This document shows, one piece after another, positions 45,461 to 54,881 of a stretch of DNA of 64,000 nucleotides (position 1 is the first letter of the stretch; each line of letters opens with the position of its first letter). The stretch comes from Schizochytrium sp. TIO01 (lineage: Eukaryota > Sar > Bigyra > Thraustochytrida > Thraustochytriidae), in the NCBI GenBank assembly GCA_004764695.1, contig SMSO01000004.1, positions 1,577,501 to 1,641,500 on the forward strand, written 5' to 3'. Under the pieces are notes generated by a model. It ran no database searches. It was not told the origin of the DNA and worked only from the letters and a program-made list of their open reading frames with translations. A program made the position numbers and the translations under genes.

Positions 45461-47955
45461 CTAGTTATGCTCTGGCGGCGCAGTGTCACTATTACTAGTG
45501 TTCATTGCAGCGGCGACAACAGGTTTAGGACCACGTGCCCGCTTCGCAAATCGGCCAAGGGAATCATCTCGACCACTGATGCGCTTAACCTGAGCAGCAC
45601 GATAAGCATCGCCACTAAAAAAGTGACTAATCGGAAGTCTGCTAATATTAGGTTTTACCTTGGGAAGTATACACTCAGGTCCAGCAGGGGAATCTTTGCC
45701 TGGCATCAATTGCTTCGCAAGATGCATGTGACCAACACGTGGGCGATGACAGCCTTGACAATACTTTCGGGGATTCAGGTTTTCTATTGTACGCCAACTC
45801 TCAGCATATGATACTGTGACTGCGTCTGCAAGCGGAAGTACTTGATCAGTCGAATTCTCATGCTCCTGTTGTATTTGCTGCTGAGTAGTAGGCGAATCAG
45901 TTTGAATATGTGCCGATGAAGAGCCTTGCAAATGTGGGTCAATTGTGGAGGCAGGTTGATCATCCATGGCTGGATCTGGCGAATACATGGCAGAATAGTC
46001 TTGTCTCGCATGTGAATCAGCTAACTCCAGCTCGGATGTTAGCGCAAGCGGTGGCCGTGAACCCTTCGATATTGACAACGGCGCATAGATACGCTTCAAA
46101 AGTTCCAAAGTCGTGAGCTTTGTCGTATTATCTACTTCCGGGTCATCCTCAGCATCGGGAGGCAGCGGCATATCATGGTTCGTTGTTGCGTCAGGGCTAG
46201 ACGTAGCTACTCTGTTGTCGTGATGCATCCCAGGCGTTTGCAGAACTCCAGAGCTGAGGTTGTTCATCGAAAGAGTCTGGTCCTCGCCGTCATCATCAGA
46301 CCCGCCACCTCCACTCTCATCACTAGGGTCTTCATAGTCCACAAGCTTTTTGTTTAGAGACTGCAGGAGCTTAGTCTGATCATAAGAAAAACTGCTCTGT
46401 GCTGCGCGTTGATTGTCAATGTCTTTCAGTCCTGGTTCGAGTTGCTGAAGATACTTGATGCAAAGATCATCAAGGAATTTCTTCCAATGAGGAACCCGTT
46501 GTAACCATTAGGGGAATCAAACTCGCCAAACAAATCCGGGTTTCCTTGACTTGAAGCTTGCACAGGTTGCACACTTGAGATGCCACCGTCAGCTTCCTCT
46601 ATTGAATGATGGTCAAGATTCATTGGACTACTATTGAGAGGGGCTCTACTTGTAGTATTGGCTGGCAAGGAGGTGGAATCAATAGCACCAGAGGGAGCAT
46701 GCTCGGTGCTATCGTTAGGATCAGTCGGAGCCGTATCTTTTCCATTTGTCTCTTGATTTATCAGCGCAGGGTCACCGAGAAGCCCTTGTTCCTCAGCTTG
46801 TTTAATCTTAGTGAGATTACGAAGAGAGCGATCTGCCATACGCTGGCGTAGCGCCAGAGCTTCCTCAATAGACTTAACACCAGCTTTTTCCATGTGTGGT
46901 CGTAGAAACTCGTTCGCAATGTATTTCCACCGTTTAATCTTGCTACGGAGACGACTTGGCTTCTGTTGCGGATCATTTGCCCATTCTCGAAGTTTCTCAG
47001 GTGGAGCATCCGTGTCCACCTCATGCACTAGCTCGAAAACGTAATAAATGTTCATCTTCTTGTTAAAATGACGGAGCTTGTCCTTGCCAATATACTTTAG
47101 ATGCGGAAGGCATTCTTCTAGTGTCAAGCTGAGAAGGTAATCAGCTTCGTCCTCTCGAGCTTGTTCTTCTGGCGTGCGAGTCTCTAGCCCAGCAAGTTCT
47201 GCGAATTTGAGGATCTCTGGGTCTACACGCAAATCAGCCCCATCAAATGCATCTTCTTCAGGCTCATTAACAATATAAGAGTCGCCTGCAAGGTAGAGTG
47301 CCTTCAGCTCCTCGAAATGGCGAATATGGGCCTCTCTAAAACTACTCAAAGCCCATGGTGGGCTGAGCATCCATTGTGAATATAACGATATGCACACGCT
47401 CCTTTCCATCGCAACTTTGCGTCGGAGGATAACGCCGAAGTGCAAACGCACTGAGTGAGGGAAAAAACGTAGGACATCACTGCGCGTATTTCTAAAAGAG
47501 TTTCCACATTTGGCGCACCGATAAGTCCTTGAAAGAAGGTACCATGAGGAATTTGCGCCAAGCACCTCTCGCATACAACTGAGGCTCCAATGTCCTCGAT
47601 TCCCCTCAATGGTATTGAATTTTGTTCCCTTTGCAGTGCACGATGGGCACGGAATACGCATTTTCATCTCAGCAAACATTTTCTCGGGCCACCACACGCC
47701 TACGCCACGCACATGAAGAGCACTTGGACTCGAACCAGCCGTAAATGTAGGTCGTTGGATCCACGAAATTGTCCCGTCTGGTTTGCGGTCAAACTGAGCC
47801 CGACACTCTTCTAATGACATAGCCTCGACCTTGCGTTTGCACTCATGTATGAATTCCTCTTGTGCTTTGCTGATGGTCTTTTGTCTGCCTGCTTTGCGCT
47901 CTTTCCTTGCGCTGCTCTCGATAGTTTCCATCCCGCCTAGACCCCCCGACGCCAT
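45461..47955 (-). CDS. Zinc-binding protein, DUF6729-like, frame changes once
   Basis: Two minus-strand frames join to one protein. The first runs from ATG 47955 (strong context, GCCGCCATGG) to a stop at 46426; the second is open from 46507 to 45461 and has no ATG near its start. In the 79-base overlap the second frame reads like protein (VPHWKKFLDDLCIKYLQQLE), while the first turns into unlikely sequence. The switch is -1. It could be an 83-base intron (46481-46563, GTGCAAG...GGAAG, containing CTAAT), an indel error, or a real lesion. The N-terminal part has paired cysteines (CPSC, later CAKC) flanking WYLLSRTYRC, as in the DUF6729 zinc domain often linked to transposon-derived proteins. The C-terminal part has YCQGCHRPRVGH, a second zinc-type motif. 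Function is unknown; a nucleic-acid-binding role is likely. Confidence 0.65.
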
Positions 47956-49484
47956 GGCGGCTCCACACGAAATAGCTTCAGGTCGACACAAACAACAACT
48001 ACAACCAAGCAAACAGACAGTCCATGCAAAACAAGTCAATATTTCCACCACCACTTGGCACCCAAGCCGCGTCTCCTCGGGCAATGCTCACGATACCTCT
48101 CTCCACGGCCCTCGTCAGTCGTAGTTAAGTCACTTCTTATTTTTTTACTTTCTTACGCTTTCGAAGTTATACTTCTATCTATTACCAGTACCAAGTATAG
48201 GTGCCTCTACAGGTAGCTAGGTTTTCTGCCATTCTTCGACATGGTATAACTGGGTCATGTACTACCAATTCAAATTACTACTAATAGTAGTAACTGTACC
48301 TACCTACCTTTAGAACTCTACTCTCTAAAAAGAATGCATGACAGCTCAATTTCTAGTCCGGTACAGAGTAACCTTGGTATGTCTACTGACTGCTTTTAGG
48401 TGCGAGAGAGGTGTTCTATGCTATCATGATTTCCTGCTGCAATCAAATGCCTAATTGAATATAAAAAGGACTGTCAGTGCTGCAGAGAAAAACGCACGAT
48501 ATGACTGTGCTACGAGAAAGGATCATAGTAATTATACACTATCTTACTTGAATGTAGATATCGAATACGTTCAATTCTCTCTACTTTCTCTATTCCTTTG
48601 GTGGCAACTATGTCAAAACTGTACAGATTAATCAGACTTGGAATTCCTGCGATGGAAAAATGCAAAAGAACTGAGAAAACGCATGTGTAAAACTACGCGT
48701 AAGCCTTGTCAGGCCTCAAGCTTTTGGCGGAAGCAGGCAAAAGCCAATTTAAAATCGTGCTGAGGACGTGGTCAATGAGGCTTCTATTTCTATGTACTGT
48801 GCACAAGTACGAGCATTGAATTGACTACCACGTTCATAATTATGCATATGAGAACCACATGTATGCCTTTTATAGGCAAAACTGTGCAGCCGGGTTGACG
48901 AAGCAGCTAGCTGCAAAGGGGGATGTGAAGGGCATCGAAAGAGCAACCCCTAAAATTATAAATAATGAGGGGTTAAGGAAATATGTTTCGCCTCATAGGG
49001 TGTCAATTAATTAAACTGACCGTGATACATATAATCTTTGGAAAATCAGTACAATCAAAATATGGTTTATCAACTCAAGGGATGAACAACGCTTTAAAGA
49101 GCCATAACTCGTGTAAAGTAAAAGAGACGAGGACATTAATGAAGAGAAAAACGAAGAGGAAAACGAAGAGAAATTGGAGACGAAGAGTTATGGTGCCTGG
49201 TGGCTCCTGATACATCATATGTTCGAAATGAACAGATACACGCTCCTGTAGTTCCATATCAGTGTATTTATGTGGAGAGCGCCATCCAAACAATTCTTTT
49301 AACCCTTTGAACTCAAGCATACGAACGCAGACAAAGTCTCAAGTACTTCAGATCAGACCTCAGCAAAACCAAAACATCGCCAAGTCCCGCCAAACACAGA
49401 AACAATCAACAAGAATCTCTGGCATTCTACTATAGAATCAGCAAGTCAAATTGTCCTTTATTTGTCTCCTTCGAAAAGCGAACC
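47956..49484. other. 1.5 kb divergent intergenic region
   Basis: It contains a TACCTACCTACC motif (48297-48310), related to that at 6.2, 6.8 and 61.9 kb, and AT-rich sequence. No gene can be supported. Confidence 0.6.
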
Positions 49485-50207
49485 ATGCATTTTTCAGTTG
49501 CTTTTGCTCTTTTACAGCTTCTCGCGCTTGCTATGACAAGCAATGCAGCAAGTTTACGAAGCAATGAGCAAGACGTTCAATCAGTCGAAAGTAAACCTAG
49601 TACAGAGTTCTCCACTATTGAACGCTCACTTACGCAGGCTGAGGCTATCACAGATACTTGCGAAGCCTTTGAGCTCATTGGAGATGGATTTTGTCGTGAG
49701 ACTGAAGCTGGCACTGGCACAGGCAAGTTCAACCTGTACAACAACATCTACTCTCAGGAGGACTGTGAAAAGCTCTGCCGCGACTACGAAGGCTGCACCG
49801 GATATGAATACGATGAGCGTGAACATCGCCATACTTGCGAAGTTCATCGTGGCAGCGTCGAAGGCTACGCAGCAAAGGATGGTGTCAAGTGCTACAAGCT
49901 CAAGAAGAACCCTTACCGTATCTACGCCAAGGGATACTGCCGTTGGAACTACAGTGACTCCGGAGCTCCTGTCCCACATAACAAGGAGGACATTGATGTG
50001 TTCTGCAACGATAAGCACCCTTGCACTCTGGCACATTGTGCTGCAGAGTGTGAATATCTTGATTGGTGCAAGCATTTTGAGTTCAAGCCGAAGGAGAACC
50101 CGTACTATACCGACATTGTAGGTCAATGCACTCACTTCAAGAAGGACGTCACAGCTTATAAGGCCTCCAAGTACGCCACCTGCTACGAAACTTGTTTATA
50201 TATTTAG
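49485..50207 (+). CDS. Secreted PAN/Apple-like protein, copy 1
   Basis: The 240-residue protein starts with a signal peptide (MHFSVAFALLQLLALAMTSNA). A short, variable Ser/Glu-rich spacer leads to two cysteine-rich PAN/Apple-like modules. The first has SQEDCEKLCRDYEGCTGYEYD, the second CTLAHCAAECEYLDWCKHFEF; both follow the PAN pattern C-x3-C-x5-C-x-(G/H). PAN modules bind proteins or carbohydrates outside the cell. It is the first of three tandem family members. From 49698 to 50195 it is almost identical to copy 2 (51484-51981, one base difference at 50132), while signal peptides, spacers and flanks differ. That points to recent gene conversion. The stop codon follows a short copy-specific tail (LYI). 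Confidence 0.8.
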   Translation: MHFSVAFALLQLLALAMTSNAASLRSNEQDVQSVESKPSTEFSTIERSLTQAEAITDTCEAFELIGDGFCRETEAGTGTGKFNLYNNIYSQEDCEKLCRDYEGCTGYEYDEREHRHTCEVHRGSVEGYAAKDGVKCYKLKKNPYRIYAKGYCRWNYSDSGAPVPHNKEDIDVFCNDKHPCTLAHCAAECEYLDWCKHFEFKPKENPYYTDIVGQCTHFKKDVTAYKASKYATCYETCLYI

Positions 50208-51264
50208 ATATAATCATTCTCACTAACCAGAGCTTTTAAATTTTAAGTGATTTATCATGAGCAGTCTTTCCCAAAACGCCATAAAACTATTTCCTACTTT
50301 GTTCTGTTTTGAAAAAAAGTTTAAAACTTTCGGTTTGTAATTTTCTACGGTGCTAAAATCTACAAGAGACGAGTCCCCCCCTCACACACATAAACAAAAT
50401 CATAAAGAACGTCACAATGTCAGCACTGGTTATAGTGCTGCTACATAGATCTAGGTAGATATTAGATTAATGAGTTGATGAGGTCTCGCAAATGTAATAT
50501 GTAATAATAGAAACGGAGAATTGCATATTATAACCTAATGGTTAATTAAGCTTATGACAACCCTACACAAGTCTTTTATTATATAAACCGGGTATAGTCC
50601 TCCTTCTACAGCGGTGTGAAGCCGGTGTGATTTAGAACTTGGGACATCCCAAGATACGAATCTCAGTATCTTTCTCTCTTCTTTGCAACAATAAGAACAA
50701 CAGAGTCCAACCAAGGAAGAAATAGACACCAGATGAAGAAATACGATTGAGACTGAAGAGAAGGAACAAATTCATCAATCTAGCAAAAATCATTTGCAAA
50801 GATTACGTTCTGACTGCAGCAGAAACATGAGCGAAGAGAAGGATTCGATTGGCCCTTTTAACAGTTTCTAAGGTGCATTTGTTAGAAATAAAAAAGAAGA
50901 CGATAAATTGGGTTTGAGAAAATGCGTATGAAGAGATGGAAAATTGTAACGAACAACGAAGAGACCAAATCAGCTCAAAGTTCATGACCTCGCTCTTTAA
51001 GGTGAAGGCAACAACACAAAGGAGTTAGGGAGTAAGCTAGTTTCTGTACAAGCAATCAAATCACTTGCAAATCATCGTGCGTATGAATCCAAACATGTCA
51101 TCGCGGTAATCTAGCCCAAAGCTTACCACAAGTACCCTTCTTGTGCAACCAGACCCGCAACTCTAGTCCAAGACAAACCCACAACTCAAAACATACCAAC
51201 AATATAGAGCCTATCCAGCCCTGACCTTCACAGCCAAAGACTGGAGTACTATCTTATCGACAAG
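50208..51264. other. Intergenic between PAN copies 1 and 2
   Basis: AT-rich, with no similarity by eye to the region upstream of copy 1, so the duplication is not a recent copy of the whole unit. No gene was found. Confidence 0.55.
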
Positions 51265-51987
51265 ATGTTTATGAAAGTTTCTCGCAAAATCGCACTGCTT
51301 ACGATCATGCAACTTCTTGCTCTCGCATTTGTGTGCAAAGCAACGAGTCTGCGCGCTACCAAGAGTGAAGGAGCTCTTGTTCCCGAGTCCACTTCCTCAA
51401 GCTCTCGCAAATTGACAAAGTACGAAGACCCGACCCCTGAAGAATGTGAGACTATCGAATTTGTAGGCAGTGGTTTCTGCCGCGAGACTGAAGCTGGCAC
51501 TGGCACAGGCAAGTTCAACCTGTACAACAACATCTACTCTCAGGAGGACTGTGAAAAGCTCTGCCGCGACTACGAAGGCTGCACCGGATATGAATACGAT
51601 GAGCGTGAACATCGCCATACTTGCGAAGTTCATCGTGGCAGCGTCGAAGGCTACGCAGCAAAGGATGGTGTCAAGTGCTACAAGCTCAAGAAGAACCCTT
51701 ACCGTATCTACGCCAAGGGATACTGCCGTTGGAACTACAGTGACTCCGGAGCTCCTGTCCCACATAACAAGGAGGACATTGATGTGTTCTGCAACGATAA
51801 GCACCCTTGCACTCTGGCACATTGTGCTGCAGAGTGTGAATATCTTGATTGGTGCAAGCATTTTGAGTTCAAGCCGAAGGAGAACCCGTACTATACCGAC
51901 ATTGTAGGTCAATGCACGCACTTCAAGAAGGACGTCACAGCTTATAAGGCCTCCAAGTACGCCACCTGCTACGAAACTTGTGTGTAA
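51265..51987 (+). CDS. Secreted PAN/Apple-like protein, copy 2
   Basis: The 240-residue protein has its own signal peptide (about MFMKVSRKIALLTIMQLLALAFVCKA) and its own spacer, followed by the same two PAN-like modules as copy 1. The mature part from RETEAGTG to CYETC is identical in protein sequence to copy 1 and differs by one synonymous base (51918). The proteins part again only in the last residue(s). Such near-perfect synonymous identity, next to unalignable 5' parts, is not expected from selection alone. It is probably secreted into the extracellular space or wall; its ligand is unknown. Confidence 0.8.
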   Translation: MFMKVSRKIALLTIMQLLALAFVCKATSLRATKSEGALVPESTSSSSRKLTKYEDPTPEECETIEFVGSGFCRETEAGTGTGKFNLYNNIYSQEDCEKLCRDYEGCTGYEYDEREHRHTCEVHRGSVEGYAAKDGVKCYKLKKNPYRIYAKGYCRWNYSDSGAPVPHNKEDIDVFCNDKHPCTLAHCAAECEYLDWCKHFEFKPKENPYYTDIVGQCTHFKKDVTAYKASKYATCYETCV

Positions 51988-53512
51988 TCAACCTCGAATT
52001 GAACCTCACACGAATAAAGAAGAAGAGCATTTCTCGTATTACAAAATTGTCATTAATTTTTTTCATTTCGATTTTTCAAAAACCTCATTGCATACAACAA
52101 AGGCAGAGGTTATACCTTATATATATGTTCTATCGATAGCAACTGACGAACAAGCGCCAGATTTGCTATGTGCTATCTGATGGTAAACCTGCAGAGTAAC
52201 TTTTGGGAAATTATTTTTAGACAAATCGTTCCATTGCACATAGCTCATATCTGACAATACGTAAATTGCAAGCGTCGCTTAAGATCCTAATCCTTCAATT
52301 TCCATCCTTAGCTGCAAAACATTTCTTCAAAACCTCCAATGCTTTGAGAAAATGATAGAGTTATCTAGCTAGTTATTAAGCAGGGGTGGGGGTGGGGGGC
52401 ATACGAGATCGCATATGCATTTTGATTTTTAGCTTTCCAAGCAAATTCCGGTCTTAAGATGTGGCGGTTTGTAAAAAGGCTGTAAATCCCTCAAAGTTCA
52501 TCACCATCATTACTAACAATAATAACAAAGTAGTGCCTACTCTTAGGAATTACCTCAAGGTTGTGCACCTCCGCCAACAATGCGAACCATAGAGGTCTGC
52601 CCCCTCCATTAGCTAGTTATTACTTCTCCTCCTCCTCCTCCTCCTCGCCAACAGCGTGGTTATCCATATTTATGCTAAGAGAGCTCCATGTACCAACCAC
52701 CCCATCTTTAGTTTTTTCATGGAGTGTTTGCTCATTTTCACGATCTCCTCCCACCAAGAGCTGACCATTATCATCATCACGCTAATACCTTACGAAATCA
52801 TCGTCATCATTCATCGTAGTCGTGACCTTCAAGTTTCCCTCTGCAGGGTCCCCCTCAAGTACCTTAAAAGACACCGTAGTAGTCCCAATGTAGCGATGAG
52901 TTAATAACCTTTGTTCGTTTAGAAACGCACTGGACCCGAAAAGCGTCCCAGCGAAATGCGCGGTGTCTCCGAACCTAGCGGGGAAGCTGCCTCGAAGGCG
53001 GTGGAAATTGGGGCTGCAGATGGCACCGAGAGCCTCCCTCAGGTCGTCCCCCATCTGTTGAAAGATCGATTGATGTATCAAGGGTACGAGCAGGCAGACG
53101 CGCAGTACCGAAGTCCTTGGATCTTTGGTCTCAGAACGGGCTTGACATCTTCGGTGTACTGTGGAGATGCAGCGTGCATGCTGGCTATGCATGATGGTGA
53201 TGATAATGATGGTGATGGTGATGATTCAGGTTGGGCGGAAGGCGTCTGTCGATAGATGGGATGCTGAAGTGGCAGCGCCCTATCTATCTTTGAGGATTTG
53301 CTTTCGTTTAGAATCTTGGTAGTGAGGCAGTCAGGTATTGTAAAGGAGATTTCTACTTTATGAGACGTCACGGGAGCTGCCTTACAGTTAGCAGGGGGAA
53401 CTTGCAATTGATACCAAGAAGCAAGCAAAACCTTAATCTCAGGCGGAAAAAGGGAAACTCCAAAGCGTGAAGGCTGAGACCAGTGATTACTTCAGTCCAC
53501 GGAAATTTAAGA
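51988..53512. other. Intergenic with repeats, between PAN copies 2 and 3
   Basis: It contains a CTC/CCT run (about 52625-52648) and a GATGGT-type repeat (53193-53226). A 99-codon ATG ORF (52956-53255, plus) and a 136-codon ORF on the other strand (52782-53192) overlap each other. I cannot support either as a gene, since the repeat supplies part of the open frame. Confidence 0.5.
53193..53226. repeat. GATGGT/GATGAT microsatellite
   Basis: Imperfect tandem GAT/GGT units. Confidence 0.8.
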
Positions 53513-54361
53513 ATGCTGGGCAAAGGGTTGGAGAAAGATAAGCTTCCCAAGAACGGAGAGCACTGTTCAAAGAAATGGAAGGTTTTTGTGCTGCAACGGG
53601 TCTTACTCGCCATGATGCTGGTGATCTTTGTGGGGTTTGTGCATGTTACTAAGATCCGTGGCATTCGTTCATTTCAATACGGCAAGAGAGTGGAGGAAAC
53701 GATGCTGCTAGACGAAGATCTTGAAGATCTTGAAGATCTTGAAGATGATGAAGCAGTGCTCGCAACTCCAGATATTCTTACAAATCTTATGCCAAACGTA
53801 AGCTCGTCTTGTGAAGGCTTCAGTTTTGTAAATCATGGCCGCTGTCTCACTAGCAAACACGATGCAGAAGATTTTGCCGGATCTACATACGAAATTTTCC
53901 CTAATGTTACGTCTCGAACTATATGCGAGGATCTCTGTGAGGAATATCCGGGATGTACAGGTTTTGCGTATGATTATCGTGAAGCAATGCAAACTTGTGA
54001 GTTATTCACGCGCGAGGTCCAGTCCGTCGACCAGGAACAAGGTATCTGGTGCTTCAAACGATCACAGGAAGCTTTTGGCCTTCTTGGTGAGGGATACTGT
54101 CACAAAAGCGGCGATGGAACTCGAAATACTGCATCAGCAAATGACTATGTGACCTACTGCAACGTGGACTTTCCTTGCGCACAGGAAGAATGCGAGAGCT
54201 TCTGCTCACAGAATGGTTGGTGCAGGTTTTATGAATTTACCCAAACCAGGACGGATTTTGATGATGTGCAAGTGGGTCGATGCAACCTCTTTCAGAGCGA
54301 CATTGACTCGGCACGTCCTTCTAAGCGTGCCAGCTGTTACGCAAAAATTTGTATTCGATAA
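53513..54361 (+). CDS. Membrane-anchored PAN/Apple-like protein, copy 3
   Basis: The first ATG is 53513 (the frame opens at GTG 53483) and gives 282 residues. A short basic N terminus is followed by one hydrophobic helix (VLLAMMLVIFVGFVHV). This makes a type II membrane protein or an uncleaved signal anchor, unlike the cleavable signals of copies 1 and 2. An acidic repeat, (EDL) units from a GAAGATCTT tandem repeat at about 53715-53750, precedes two PAN-like modules. They align with copies 1 and 2 (ICEDLCEEYPGCTGFAYDYREAM; CAQEECESFCSQNGWCRFYEF) but are strongly diverged and not part of the conversion tract. The cysteine pattern is kept. It probably presents the PAN modules at the cell surface or in a secretory compartment. 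Confidence 0.75.
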   Translation: MLGKGLEKDKLPKNGEHCSKKWKVFVLQRVLLAMMLVIFVGFVHVTKIRGIRSFQYGKRVEETMLLDEDLEDLEDLEDDEAVLATPDILTNLMPNVSSSCEGFSFVNHGRCLTSKHDAEDFAGSTYEIFPNVTSRTICEDLCEEYPGCTGFAYDYREAMQTCELFTREVQSVDQEQGIWCFKRSQEAFGLLGEGYCHKSGDGTRNTASANDYVTYCNVDFPCAQEECESFCSQNGWCRFYEFTQTRTDFDDVQVGRCNLFQSDIDSARPSKRASCYAKICIR

Positions 54362-54881
54362 TAAGAATCTTCACGCACAAGCATGGTGCGACAAGACCTT
54401 TCAGAAGCCATGCAAGGTAGACAGATACTCTTTATAATACTTGCAGAATTGTCTTCGCGCTTGAGAGGGCACCTTTGAAATACTTTCAAAAGTAAATAAA
54501 TTTTGTTGTTTTTATTTGTTCGTTCGTATGTATGTATGTTTGTTTGTTTAATGACTTCCATTCATTTTGAAATTAGCTCTCGAATAAAATCTAGTACAGT
54601 GTAATCTTTTTGGAAGCATCCCGTAGGATATTGCGCAAGTAAATCCGTATACGAAAGACTTTGTGTGTTATTTGTAAAGCAATTCAAAGAAATCTGTGTA
54701 CGTACTTATATGGGTGAATGTGCTCGTGTAAATATTCAACTTTTCGTAAAGAAAAGGGGAAATTACGAAGCACTACGTAGGTTGATACAACTGAAAAAGC
54801 AACAAAAGAAGACAAAAGAAAAGGGAAAAGACAATAGACCAAACAAAAAACGCTTGTAGATGTATATGCTTTCGTTCGTGA
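54362..54881. other. Intergenic, convergent PAN 3 / HDAC
   Basis: AT-rich, with a GTATGTAT-type short repeat near 54525. No gene is supported. Confidence 0.6.

Noticed and set aside
45461-46342. The downstream DUF6729-gene frame as an independent gene
   Set aside because: Its first codon in that range is GTG and coding-like sequence continues upstream to 46507, so it is the second half of the upstream gene.
49626-50135. 169-codon hydrophobic ORF on the minus strand (and its twin at 51397-51921)
   Set aside because: Antisense of the PAN coding sequence. Both copies appear only because the converted tract is identical.
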